Part shown: positions 35,993-47,454 of the stretch, piece by piece
How positions within the stretch are numbered: position 1 is the stretch's first letter
Layout: every line of letters begins with the position of its first letter
Assembly: GCA_900073065.1 (NCBI GenBank)
Contig: FJOG01000017.1
Coordinates: forward strand, 1 to 64,000
Direction: 5' to 3'
Origin: Phialocephala subalpina
Taxonomy: Eukaryota; Ascomycota; Leotiomycetes; Helotiales; Mollisiaceae
Length of the DNA: 64,000 bases
Notes under the pieces: generated by a model
Database searches by the model: none
What the model was told of the DNA's origin: nothing
What the model saw: only the letters and a program-made list of their open reading frames with translations
Position numbers and translations under genes: made by a program

Positions 35993-36651
35993 GCTGTCTG
36001 AGACGAATACTGGAGTTGATAAGTTTTTGAATGATGGGAATTGAGTCGTCTTCCATAGAAACTCATACTCCTTGAGCTTTTTGGGGTCCATGGTGGGCGA
36101 AGCGATCCCCGTAGCGTCGCGTGCTCCAGTGTGGTCCGTGCGAAGCGAGACCCCTATCAAAGCATAAAGCCTCTCAACGGAAGAAGTTCTGGATAGCAGA
36201 ATAATATTAGGCAAAAACAGCGAAAATGTTGCTTTGTGAATTAGAGCTCGGTTTGTTTGTAATTTTCACGATTAAATTGGCACTAAAGGTTTTAGCCTAG
36301 ACGTCTAAACGAGGTTTAGCAAGTTCTCGCTCCGTGCAAGATGTGTGGGGACAAGACATCTGCAAGAGAGCCATCCTTCTTGATTCAGATCGCAAAACCT
36401 TTTCCATGCATATTACTTCGTTGGCTCTATCTTGTAGCTTTATCACGTTTCTTTGCAATTAGAACAAGTGATCTCATGAGCTACCTAGCCATGTATTCTA
36501 CGATGAGAGGGCCGCTCGTGCAACAATATCTACATATACCTATATTAACGTTCGATCCTCATGACCAGAGTTCTGGGTCGATTTGAATAATGCACGAGTC
36601 TTCTCTGCATAGCTTATTCAATTTGCTATCCGGTAATTGGTGGCTTTCAAT
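35993..36651. other. Intergenic upstream of npr3
   Basis: Probable promoter and leader of npr3. No gene is recognised. Confidence 0.45.
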
Positions 36652-37595
36652 ATGGAAAGAACAGAGGACACGAATCCCACACGTGCACTGCAGACTCCAA
36701 CACAACCAAATGGCGGTTGCATGTTTGCGGGTGAGTTGGAGCTTCCAGGACCTAGTGCAAAGAAAAAGGGAACTGCAAGAAAACTTTTCAAAAAGGCTAC
36801 ACTGGCAATACTGCACGCCCCTTCCCGACGGGGGCCAATCTCCCACTCAAGTATCAAAATGGAAGGCAACTAGAGCAAGTACCACCATCCCGCAACTAGT
36901 GGAAGCCACCTGCATATTCCTTGCAACTCCCCTGTTCAAGTCTAACATCCGCCACCAAGAGAACATGCTGTACACGAACCGTATCGATTTCTATTCAAGC
37001 AAGAACGCAACAGCTGGCGGGTTGTGGATCACATTTCGAGATCGTAAAGCTAGCAAAGTACTGTGTCTGCGTGGGACTTTGAGAGCTGTCTTGGCTTGCC
37101 TCGCCTTATTTGAAGACCGCAAGCTCAAGCAAATTTCCGGGATGGCCAGGCTTTCTGTACGACTTTCGTGGTGGAGGTCCATCTCGTAGTGTGCCTTCTT
37201 CAACGTCTTTTAAATGTGCTGTCACATTAGATAGTAGAGTTACTCGGTATAGTGTGCAGAAAATACCTGATGTATGTCTGATTGGTATTAGACTCGTGCC
37301 ATTCATGAGAATGAGTGACCTTGCTGAGGAAGAGAATGTGATCGACGGAGAGATGAAACAAGATGTCTTAGAATTTTCGACGCCAGTAATTGCCCCTGAA
37401 GAGCCCCTAACGTCTACACCCAGGCCAGGAATCACCAAAGAATCAAGATTGGAACAGTATGAAATCAATCACTCAGGCAGACATCGTGATTTTGAATCTG
37501 CGACCTGTCTACCCCGACCGGAACGGATATCATGGCCACAAGAGTATCCACTCAGGTGTTTTGCCCAAAGCTCTCCAGTAGTCTTCCCATATTGA
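36652..37595 (+). pseudogene. Possible broken gene of unknown family
   Basis: An ATG at 36652 opens a protein-like frame (MERTEDTNPTRALQTPTQPN, then LPGPSAKKKGTARKLFKKAT). A possible 49-bp intron (donor 36851, acceptor 36899) joins it in phase to another open stretch (ATCIFLATPLFKSNI, then NATAGGLWITFRDRKASKV). That frame closes at about 37189. The adjacent frame continues with protein-like sequence (VPSSTSFKCAVTLDSRVTRY, then EEENVIDGEMKQDVLEF) to 37595. The need for a shift near 37110-37150 suggests a decayed gene. No family is recognised, and chance is not excluded. Confidence 0.28.
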
Positions 37596-37655
37596 GAAGC
37601 AAGGATTTTCCGGATGTTGAGATTTGCACGGTCCCTTAATGCCCATATCTTCCTC

Positions 37656-38481
37656 CTAAAACTTCTGGAGATGCTTCGTGAAACGCAATGTAAGCAAATT
37701 CACATGTTGGCGGTTCAATTGCCCCCATTTCTTATTTCTTGGTAGATTTGGCAAAGGTCTCTCTATTGATCTTGATTTGTGTAGACACCATATTCTTCCG
37801 CTCAGCCTTCCACGATTCTTGCCGATTATTCGAAATGGTGCATGGGATGTTGGCTCAGGGAGGGAGCGTATACTGGTCGTCTCTTTGAAGTCGGCAGTGT
37901 TTTGGGAGTCGTCATGTTCATCGTCGTCCTTGTGCTCTGGACAAGTTGGCATTGTTGAGATTTTCTTAAAAGAAAAGTCTTCGTCGCTGTCGTCAATATC
38001 TTCAGTCGTGAGAAGGGGGGTTGGTGTTTGCGGGACTTCCTTTCTTGGTGGTGGGGTCGCTTCACCGCTGCTGCTGAGATGTTCGACCGAGGGTTGTAAG
38101 TTCCGGGCTCTGCTAGTTGATGGCAGAGCAGCTTCATTGGAGTCGTTGAAACTTTATTCAAGGTAGAACAGTAAGAGCGGGCTTTGGCTTTTGGTAGAGT
38201 TGACATGTCCATGCGGCCATCGCTCGCATTATGTGCACTTCCCCTCTTCGGATTCGTAGCATTATCAACCTCCATGCCGTCATCCACGTCAGAAATTATG
38301 TCGCTTGCCTTTTGTTGGACTCGAGCTCAGACTCATCGTTTGGGAGGACAGAGGATAGTAGTGGCGGTACTGTGGAAATTCGTGGGTAGTATGGAAGAAG
38401 GCTTCCTACAGTGGCGAGGGCATCTCTGAGTCTCTTATTTGGTCTCTTTTTGTGGTTGAAACCATCTGGAACCTTGCTCAA
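37656..38481 (-). pseudogene. Possible broken gene encoding an acidic Ser/Pro-rich region
   Basis: Reading on the minus strand, protein-like stretches change frame at least twice: VPDGFNHKKRPNKRLRDALA, then DDGMEVDNATNPKRGSAH, then ATPPPRKEVPQTPTPLL and DIDDSDEDFSFKKIS, ending GKNRGRLSGRIW before a tail. Acidic, Ser/Pro-rich tails ending in a Gly/Arg-rich motif occur in several nuclear proteins, including fungal XLF/Nej1 homologues. The resemblance is too weak to name it. The frame changes point to a relic or to unresolved introns. Confidence 0.3.
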
Positions 38482-39159
38482 TTCCTCTTCCCCTTGCTGA
38501 TATACTGGATCTTCCTGTTCTGTACGTATTGGGGCTCATGGTGTCGTTCTCATGCTCGTCGTCGAGACTGTCTGAAAGACCCAGGTCTTGTGGGTGTCCT
38601 TAAGCACCTTCTGTGAGAGATCAGTAGTTCAGTTGAATCGTCTCTCCGCTAGTCGTATCTTTAGCTGTATTAGTCGTCTGGAATCCTCAACTCTGAAGAG
38701 TCCTCGTCTCCAGATTCCAATGTGACGGACATTCTCCTCTCAAGAGATCTTAACCATAAAACGAGAGTCCTGAGTCCTAGAATGGCTAAAAGAAGACTTC
38801 CTACTCCTCCAAAGCAGGTTCTTTTGGTGTATTGGAGGATCTCTTTCCGCTTGCTGACCATTATCTGAAAAGCTGAATATGCAGTTGAAAGTCCAGCAAG
38901 TAAACTGAAACAACGAGAAATACTCCAACACTCACAGTGTATGCCATTGAAACATAAACCGATACCACTTCCATTACGCATAATTGAACAGACTCCTTGC
39001 ACGTAAAAGATTGGTGGAAACAGCAGAGTTGCACACCACTATACCTGCTTCAATATATGAATACACTGTCCATAGATGATGCACCAACCCAGAACGCCTC
39101 CTATGATACACCCAGGATATGCTATTGAAGGGTTCAAGTATAGGTCCCCGGGATCAATG
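38482..39159. other. Intergenic, no gene recognised
   Basis: Downstream of cox19. A minus-strand frame at 38670-39002 includes a short hydrophobic stretch (SLLLAILGLRTLVLWL) but no family features. Confidence 0.35.
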
Positions 39160-39669
39160 CTACCACCTCAGTTCGCCCTTCTTCCCTTCCTCTTCTGGCC
39201 CTTTCTTCAGATCTATTGCAGGTTTTGGCTCATCAAACCCCAAGTTCTTGAACTCGTCTTTTGCCATAAGATTACTAGAGACCGAAATTAGCATAGCACT
39301 CGACCGAAGGCCATGCGCTTGAATCCTCACTTGTTCATCCGACATCCCAGATATGATTTTGCAAACATCCTACATTCATGATCGTTCATTCCCTTCGTCT
39401 TCTTAATACAGGACAAGTAGTTCATCATGACATCCTTGCACTCTCCTATGCATCAATTTGTATCAGCGCCGATCCCTTCGAATCATAGCAATAATTGAAG
39501 CTGCTCGGAGCTCGTCTGGGGGAAATCGTACCATCGTGATCAAGTGGAAAGCTTCCACGTTCAGGTCTGCGAAGACGAGTTAGCTTCCAAATGATGGTGA
39601 TTGTGTGTGAACAACTTACGGCGTAGGCTTTTGACTGCCTTGCAGACCTCCTGGACCTCCAAAACTCAT
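39160..39669 (-). CDS. cox19: Cox19, twin CX9C cytochrome oxidase assembly factor
   Basis: Four small exons: 39669-39620 (50 nt), 39566-39532 (35), 39445-39331 (115) and 39274-39160 (115). All phases join to give 104 aa. The N-terminus is MSFGGPGGLQGSQKP, then PERGSFPLDHDGECKD, the fungal Cox19 start. The twin CX9C pairs are in ECKDVMMNYLSC and ECRMFAKSYLGC. After the last splice comes NLMAKDEFKNLGF, the conserved Cox19 tail. The protein is imported into the mitochondrial intermembrane space by Mia40 and helps deliver copper to cytochrome c oxidase with Cox11. No exon exceeds 115 bases, so the gene is invisible in a simple reading-frame scan. It is complete, with the expected cysteines. Confidence 0.95.
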
Positions 39670-41525
39670 GTTGTAGTTGTGCTGTGGTGGTGGTGATATG
39701 CATGTGAATTGGAGCTTTGATGTTGGGCAATCGGTGGGGCTTAGCCCCGACGCCAAGCCTGGGGCTCCACTACATTCTAGACGTCTTCTCGAAGTCTTCT
39801 AAACACAAATACCACAAGTAGCATTCGACATGAACTATTTTCGAATTCACTTCTGTTCTACACAGGCTAAATGGTATTTGAATCCAGTATGACAACCTTC
39901 AGTGATGATGCACTTCACAAGTTCTGTTCAGTTCGAAGTAATATAGACTGTATGATTTGCCGAGAGAGGATGGCGATTTACTATACTGTAATCAAGAAAT
40001 CACGTAGTCCAAGAGTTCGCTGGAGATTTAAAATCTCTAGATGAGGAATCGGCTGGAGGTTTCAACAGAAGCAAGGACTCTTCGAATTCCCAGATCAAGA
40101 GGACATTCTACAAAAGCAGCTGGACACTCTCACCCACACCGCAGTTCAAATCTCTTTTACCTCTAGGCCCTAAATTTTTAGACTTCGACAAGAGGAAGTG
40201 CCCGCGAGTCGCATCCATGTCTGATATACCTTGGCAAAGGGAGCTTCCTGTTTTCCGGGGAAAGCGCTGACGGTATATCAAACGTGAGTTCCTCAGACCC
40301 TCCGAGGCATAAATCAAACTGAAATATCACCATGGGAGTCGACATATCACATGTTCCAACGTTGCTATGAGAGACGGCAAGCACGGAGAGACTCCGATAA
40401 TCAAGGTGGTTGCGATTCAAAAGCGTCGCTTATGTGCAGCAAAAGGTCCCACACGTCAACTTACAAATCAGGAAGCCGATCCTTTGTCACACAACCCACG
40501 TCACAGAGGACAGTTTCTCTTCAAGGCTCTCCAGACGTGTCTCTTTTGTCCAGAGTCCCTGCAGAATTTACCTGGTCATATATCACTTTCAAGTAATGCT
40601 TCGGTCCTTTACTTGTGGTGCTCCAGACGAATACTCGGGACGCCTCGATGGAGCCAACACTTTCAAGATACACAACTCTTACGACCCAGACCAAAAGGAA
40701 CCGCCCACCCGCCGGAAGTGACGGCATTGTGCATGTTGCAACAACGGCGAACCACTCATATCCCATGCAACCTCAACGCTCACAATCTGCAACGTCCAGA
40801 ACGCTCCCAAATCACCCAAATCACCCAAACGCATGAAACTCGTACCGCCACAACCCCAAGAAAACCCGTGCCGCTTTGGACAAGCATTGGAGATCAGCAC
40901 TACAATATCATCGGGTTGTAACCAGCCACGTTATCATTGCACTAAACTAGCCACCCTGACCGCCCGTTTGCCTTCCCAATCATCGTGAAATTCGTCATGA
41001 TTTCCTAACCTAGCAACCCAACGCATACCACCACGAACAAATGAGAGATTGAAAAGAGATTCGTAAGACCCATCCTTTCTCGTCCAACCTGACTAATGTA
41101 CCTATTCCCTTCCTCTCCCCGCATTCCCATTCCACGGGCCCAACCGCTATTATCCCTAGTTCCTGATCCTCCTTCCGCTCGATTCGGAAACGCGTGATGT
41201 TACATGACAAGCTTGCGATAAGGCAGGTCACTTGTGTTGCTTAATAGCGGGGAGCTGTGCGCATGGATAAATATCAGTTATGATTCTTATGCAAGGATAT
41301 GTGCTTGCGTGATCTATATTTCCCTCCATAGAAAAACTCCAAAGAGGAAAACAACAAGAACGGATCATCTTCCATAGCAGGAGCATGTCGTGAAATCGAA
41401 GATTTATGAAACTTCATGAAATTGCCGTAATCATCATCTTCGTAAAATCGTGTGTATTGTGAAGAGGCACGAAGCTCTGTCGTTGCTGGCTGAGAATGGC
41501 AGAAGTGTCATATGATGAAGATCTC
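39670..41525. other. Intergenic, no gene recognised
   Basis: 1.9 kb between cox19 and the 3' end of the DUF3824 gene (both minus). A short CACCCAAAT repeat lies near 40810-40835. Several overlapping frames on the plus strand at 40.35-40.92 kb show no family features. Confidence 0.4.
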
Positions 41526-43847
41526 CTATCTTCCATCATAACCGACAGGAGGCGCAGGCAGAGCAGTCGAATATGGATTATCATCGATGTAACGAGGACC
41601 ATATCCATCTCGACTACTATAGGAAGGTGCGTGGTCAACCCTGCGCCTCCCATCACCATTGCTCGACCTCTTGCTGCTGCCATTCGAGCTCGAGCTCTTG
41701 TTCTGCCTCTCAAGGCGTTTCTTATGACGCTCTTCTTTCTTCTCTCGGAACTCTTTGCACTCGTGACGCATCTCGTTCGCCTCCTTGATTTCCGAGAAAG
41801 CGCCTTTGATACCGAGTGCAGCAATTCCGATAGAGGCTGCATCTTGCAATGTAGCTTTAGCTTTGAGCTTTCGTGCCTCCTCAGGTGTCATCTCTCCCTC
41901 TGCCACGGCCTTACGCCGCGCATCACGCTTCTCCATGCTCTGATAGACATTGTGGGCCGCGTGGATTGTCGCAACAGTAGCCAAGCCGGCTGTAAGAAGT
42001 TGCTTACCTTTCATCTTTTTGATGCGCTTTTCATCTCCCGATGACGATCCTAGACTGCTGTCTGATTCGCCTCCGTCTTTGCCCTCAGCAACACGTCGAT
42101 TCTTCCGACCATCCTTCGCTCTTGCAGAGTTTCGTCCTCCGCTTCGGGAACCGAGATTGCTGTTTTGGGAGTCTGCATAGCGTGGGTCGCCATACACATC
42201 ACCTCGCGAGCGTCTGGAACCTCCATATCCATCATCCGATTCTCCTCGGTCTCGGTCACCACGGCTGCGTCTGTGCACCCGAGTCTCTTCATATTCTACA
42301 TCGCGATCTCTGCTTCTGCTCCTGTCTCTATTCTTGACTGCCTCGCCAATTCCAAGAGCAGCAAGTCCGTTTCTTGCATAGTCGGTAACACTCTTGCTTC
42401 GCTTGTGACGGTCTTTTCCACCTCTTGGAGATGGACTTCGGCTATCGTACGAGTCTGGGCTATCTCTGCGTCGACGAGAGGCGGCTTGGGATCGGGAGCG
42501 AGATCGAGAGCGATCAAGAAGCTTCTTTCCCGCTAAAGCACCGATTCCTGCTGTAGCAAGTGCTGCAAGAGGACCAGCCCCACTACCTCCTGGACCTCTG
42601 GAGCTGGATCGAGCCCTGGATCGAGAGCGTCCAGATCTTGAAGAGCGTCCATCATCTTCGATATTGTTTCTGGAGCCGTTGATCAGACGATTACCAGCCA
42701 GTCCTCCTACGACAGCCTCCAGAATGTGACGCTTGCTGTGTTTGTCTGGGTTGCGATCCGCAGCTGCATCAATTCCACCAGCTCCGATAGCTGCTGTGAG
42801 AATGCGCTTTCCCTTGTCTCCTCCCCATCCTCCAGGTTCGTTGCGTACTCTGAAGGCTTCCGTCGCACCGGCTAGAAGAGCAGCCTTAGCAGCTTGTTGA
42901 AATTTGGCAGCTCCCTCAGGCTCCTTGTTTCTGCCTCGAGAAGATCTTCTGCTCCGAGTATCATCGTAATCGTCATCACTCCCCCGGCGGCTACGTCCTC
43001 CATTTCGTGATGATCCCGTTGCCTTGGCCGCAGCACCGAGGCCTGCGAGTCCTAAAGCTCCTTCCACAATGGACTTGCGACGGCTCTTCTTTGGTTCCTT
43101 GACAGTATCTTCGTCAGAAGAGTAGTATTCTGCTACCTGCCCATCCCGGCCTCTGTGTGCGACATAAGTCTTCTTCTTCTCCTTCTGCTTTCCTCCCAGC
43201 ATTTCCGTGTGCTTCGATGCATATTCGGCACCTTCATATGCGACGAATGCACCTGCTGCTCCTACTGCTGCTGTCGCGAGTGGGTTTCGAGATACTGGAC
43301 GGCCATCGGCTTGTCTGCGGTCCCAGAGTTCTTTTCCACCAACTGCTAGAGCGGCTCCTCCAACGGCTGCGATAATTTTCTGGTTTCGTGATAGTGAACG
43401 ACGGCGTGGCTTCTCGATAATCTCCTGCTCTGCGTATGTCGCTCCTTTGCGACTACGGCGATCGTCGAGATCTCTGTCCGAGTGTCGAGGGTCGCGCAGG
43501 TATGCTCCATATTGCGAGCCTCGTTCGGCTGAGCGAGAACGAACTGGTGGGCCGTACCGATCATCTCGAACCATGGTACGCTGTTGAACGTAAGCTCCCG
43601 CCTGTGGTGGAGGAAAGTCTCTTCTGACTTCCTCAATGGAAAGATCGCTATCTTCGCGAACAGGTCGTCGTACAATCTCGGTATGAGGGATATATGGTGG
43701 ATCTGGAGCCACGGCTACAGGTGACCGAACATAGGTTTCTTGAGTTTCGACGTATCTTGGTTCACGATCATCTCTGCGATCTCGCGGATCACGGTCGCGA
43801 TGAGATCGACGTCGTCGGTCGTCGTCATACGGGTCAACCGCTGACAT
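41526..43847 (-). CDS. DUF3824-type Arg/Ser-rich protein
   Basis: Single exon of 773 aa starting at MSAVDPYDDDRRRRSHRD. An upstream in-frame Met at 43907 would add 20 residues, but the chosen start has the typical fungal beginning. Highly charged Arg/Asp/Ser stretches alternate with short Gly/Ala-rich hydrophobic segments (IIAAVGGAALAVGG, NPLATAAVGAAGAFVAYEGA, GALGLAGLGAAAKA, LAALATAGIGALAGKKLLDR). This is the recurrent glycine-zipper pattern of DUF3824 proteins, which are restricted to filamentous ascomycetes. The function is unknown. The hydrophobic segments could insert in or associate with membranes. The basic SR stretches resemble splicing-type SR tracts by composition only. Confidence 0.82.
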   Translation of the reverse strand: MSAVDPYDDDRRRRSHRDRDPRDRRDDREPRYVETQETYVRSPVAVAPDPPYIPHTEIVRRPVREDSDLSIEEVRRDFPPPQAGAYVQQRTMVRDDRYGPPVRSRSAERGSQYGAYLRDPRHSDRDLDDRRSRKGATYAEQEIIEKPRRRSLSRNQKIIAAVGGAALAVGGKELWDRRQADGRPVSRNPLATAAVGAAGAFVAYEGAEYASKHTEMLGGKQKEKKKTYVAHRGRDGQVAEYYSSDEDTVKEPKKSRRKSIVEGALGLAGLGAAAKATGSSRNGGRSRRGSDDDYDDTRSRRSSRGRNKEPEGAAKFQQAAKAALLAGATEAFRVRNEPGGWGGDKGKRILTAAIGAGGIDAAADRNPDKHSKRHILEAVVGGLAGNRLINGSRNNIEDDGRSSRSGRSRSRARSSSRGPGGSGAGPLAALATAGIGALAGKKLLDRSRSRSRSQAASRRRRDSPDSYDSRSPSPRGGKDRHKRSKSVTDYARNGLAALGIGEAVKNRDRSRSRDRDVEYEETRVHRRSRGDRDRGESDDGYGGSRRSRGDVYGDPRYADSQNSNLGSRSGGRNSARAKDGRKNRRVAEGKDGGESDSSLGSSSGDEKRIKKMKGKQLLTAGLATVATIHAAHNVYQSMEKRDARRKAVAEGEMTPEEARKLKAKATLQDAASIGIAALGIKGAFSEIKEANEMRHECKEFREKKEERHKKRLERQNKSSSSNGSSKRSSNGDGRRRVDHAPSYSSRDGYGPRYIDDNPYSTALPAPPVGYDGR

Positions 43848-45558
43848 GGTTGATGAGGTTCTTGGTGAAAACGTGGGTTGCTCTTTGCCGAGTATGCGCT
43901 CGAACAACTCAGGTTCAGATTAAGTGAGGACTTATTAACGGTCGTGATTTCGTCAAGCAATGCAATTCTCGCTGTCGTAAGGAGTCGTGGGAAACGTTTC
44001 GTGAATGTGATGAGTTTGCAATGCAAAAGATGTGTTGTCAAAGTTTTTTGAAAGGATGGCGAGATGATGGGGGGAAGGGATCCAAGTTTGAGGGAGGCTG
44101 GAGTAGGCGAGCCTAACAACGTGATTCAACTTTTGCTTGCACAAGTAATTTACTTTCTACAGTACCAGAGTTGGGTTTCGAGATTTCACAATTATTGGTT
44201 AGGCAGTGAGAAAAGCCCACTTTGGACAGCTATCTGACTTGTCTCGATCCACACCGAGTCCGCCTGCTCAGCTGGGAGGCAGGGTTAACCTCATCATTGT
44301 GCAGTAGAGCCACTACTGCCGGCCCTCCCACCGAAGTAAGGAATCCTGCACGCAAGATCATGCCATCCTGAGAACCACTTGAGATTCAGGGTCTCAGGAG
44401 GTTCTCGGGATGTTGATTGATACGGCGCTTTGAGCCTTTCAACGTCATCAGCATCGAGGGGTTATATCTCCAGCCACCACATTTATCTGCAACGCAAGCA
44501 CCAGAGAGTGACAGACCACTAACTGCGGCGAGAAGCGGTCGCTAAAAGGCTTGAGATGTTGGGTACTGTACCTACTACCTAGGCAGATGTGGCTGAGATG
44601 AAGTTTTGGAGGGGTCGCATGGTTGAACTGCGCCTCCTTCGATGAAATTGTGCAACCACTGAGAGAGGCAACATGCTCCCCTCTGTGCTCGAAAGTCATA
44701 TCGTTCCTCGTGTTGTTATGGGAGGAGATTTGGCCCATCGCCTTGGAGTGTTTTGCCAACGACCCACGACAACAAGGCGAATTATGCCCAACAGCCTGAT
44801 GTGGGATGAAAAGTGATGTCATCGATCACGTGAGGTTGCTTTCAACTGATCTTTGGGCGGCAATTCTAGAAGAGAGGTATTCATATCTTCAATTCCACAT
44901 CATTTACAGGGAAGAGAAGGTTTAACTCTAAAAATCAAAGCAGTGGTATTGTGCTATCTGGAAGTTATTGTATGAGATTGCGCCCAAAAGGCGGGGGAGG
45001 GGTAACCTTGCTCTTCTTAGGGCTGTATGTCTCAGTATTATTTCTGAGCACTACTTGTACCGCTCTTGACAAGAACGTTACCATATCATTTATCTCAAAA
45101 GCAACAAGAGCACTTTTTCATAACTTCACTTGATTCTCCTTCTCTGCCAAAGTTGAACAACTCTCTTCAGCCACACCTGGAACGCCACGATCGACGCGGG
45201 GTCGCCTGCAGAGCACATCACCAAATGGAGGTTCTAAACCAAGTTTTAGTTCTGCACCTGCTGTTTTTGCACAAATGATATACCATGTTTCTGTACCTCC
45301 CAGTATCATTCCATGTTTGTATCTTCATTTCCCCCTTGTTTCTACCTCCTACTGGTCGAAGTATTGCTTGTACCTTGAAACTACCCCTGAATTGTTCTCG
45401 GCTTGGATGACGCTTGAAGTGAAGTTGTCAAGAACCTTGGAAATGGCATTAACGAGATATATTCAAAAGATTGGGTGGTTCCCTTCCCGTATCTGTTTCA
45501 CTTATATCCAAAGTTCGTCTCCTCAGAAATCATCAAACTCTTTAGCCATTTCTTCACA
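43848..45558. other. Divergent intergenic region
   Basis: It separates the DUF3824 gene (-) from a GPI-protein gene (+). The first 300 bases are probably the DUF3824 leader. No gene is recognised. Confidence 0.45.
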
Positions 45559-46509
45559 ATGTTGGTCCAGATCTTCGCTACAGCACTTCTGAGCTTGACT
45601 GCTTCTGCACTTGCAGAAGAGAAGCGTCAAGCGACCGATGGAGCACAATTCACATCCGCAGCAGATCAACTGATTTCTCAGTATATCCCCTCAACCGCAC
45701 TACCCGCTCTCGAATCAGCCGTCAGTTCAGCTGCGAACGCCGCTAGCATTACTGGAGAACCGCTATCTCTCATCTACGATGCTCTGCTCGCGATCAGCAT
45801 CCCTGGATGGTTCTCTTCTGCAGTTACGCGTAAGTAAACTCTGAATTTCTCTGTTCATGGCTTCTTTCAGGGTGAGAATATCGCTGATATCTCGTCATAG
45901 CTTGGTCTACCCAGGTTGCTGCACTTGAAACGGGTATCAACGCTTTACGCGCTACCTCGTCAAAGTCCCCAGGAGGACCAATAGTAGTTGGGTCCGTCAT
46001 CACTACCACCAATTCGGCGGGCAGTACCATAACGACAACACTGTTGCCGGCAAGCACTGTCATCACCACGACCGATTCAGCAGGAAGCACTATCACTTCA
46101 ACATTACCACTGTCGAGCACCGGCCCGACCAGTACTGCATCTGTTACAGATACATCCAATAGTGGAGTCGTTGCCACAAGGTATGTTCCCAGCATGCTCC
46201 GGATATTCAATAACTGATATGAATAGTACTACTACTTCATCCGGAACTGGGACAAGTGCAGCAGGTAGCGTTGTCTCCTCGTTGACGACCGAAGTCATCT
46301 CTGGAGTTACTTCAATCTTCAGCACTGCTGTGAGCAAGGTTTCTAGTGCAGCAAGCAGAGGTTCAAGTGGTGCTTCTAGTGTTGCGAGTGTTGCAAGCAC
46401 AGCTGTAGTGGGCACGTCTTCGTCTTCTGCTGGTGGTGCAGTTCCAACTGCTGTTTCTGGAGCTGCGATGGGAGTTGTTGGAATTTTGGGATTGATGGCA
46501 GCCTTGTGA
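45559..46509 (+). CDS. Ser/Thr-rich GPI-anchored surface protein
   Basis: Three exons (45559-45829, 45901-46180, 46227-46509) join in phase to give 277 aa. The signal peptide MLVQIFATALLSLTASALA is followed by EEKRQ, a likely Kex2 cut after KR. A small helical region with no cysteines comes next (about residues 25-110), then a long Ser/Thr stalk with two related units (SVITTTNSAGSTITTTL and TVITTTDSAGSTITSTL). The C-terminus (AVSGAAMGVVGILGLMAAL) is a GPI-attachment signal. It is a cell-wall or plasma-membrane protein of unknown function, without catalytic motifs. The stalk would be O-mannosylated. Confidence 0.82.
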
Positions 46510-47454
46510 TTGATGAGCCTTTGGATTCTCTTTTGATTGAAGGCATGCGTATACCTTGACGTTGCAGTCCAAAGCAACAGTGGACTCTTTTCCATTTCCA
46601 GTAAATAGCGCCATGAAATGTATGATGAAACATGATACTTAGCTCTCAGTGATCAAGTTAGGTGATAGAACCGAAAGTGAGAGACCGTGCCTCATCTAAG
46701 CATAAGAGCTTCAGACAGGTGACCACAGAGTAAGCTACAAGGCAAGCATTCATTGAAAGGTCCTAGGTTTCGGGGGGACGTCCAAATTTTGTGGACTATG
46801 CCTTTCTAAACCAAACGGTCTACTACTTATGGAACATATGATCGCGATCTGAGACAACTTGAGAGAATGAAGTGGGCACAAAGTGAGACATCGACCGTGA
46901 GCAAATGCGGGTCTTCCTGAATTCTTCATCGATGAACCTTCAAATCGGCACCTCGAATGACAGCACTTGCCAGTACGAGATGGAGAAAGGAAGAGGTGCG
47001 CTTTGTCCAGGGGTCCTGTCAGGCTAAATCATGCACTAGGTTCAAGCTTACCCGATCTTGAGGCTCAGTATATTTACATTGGCGGACCGTACCTTCCTCA
47101 GCGAACCTCAAGCAAACATCTTTGGAGATTTTCTCAATTGAGCCTCACGAAACGATGTGGAAGTTTCATCAAGGCCATGTCCAGCTCTGTTGGACAGGAT
47201 GAGCACAGATCCATTCATTTCCAGCCGCTGTGGCTTTGCTGCAAGTCCTCACTAGCCTTGGGCTGAGCCTATGGGGGCCAGACAAACACTGCAGCTCCTG
47301 ATGGACAACGACTGTTCAACGTCTTGAAAGAGCTTTGTGGTATCAATTCGAACGATGTATACGAGAACATCTATCGACCTCTCCCTGAGCTCAATTGGGA
47401 AGACGACAATCGACGCCATTGCTGCCTGACAGCTTCATTGCTGCCAGCCTCACC
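46510..47454. other. Intergenic, no gene recognised
   Basis: This lies between two plus-strand genes and probably holds a 3' UTR and the next promoter. The short frames here have no family features. Confidence 0.45.

Noticed and set aside
35993..36091. N-terminal extension of npr3 starting MDPKKLKEYEF
   Set aside because: The longin domain begins right after the Met at 35992. The extension has no support and may be leader sequence.
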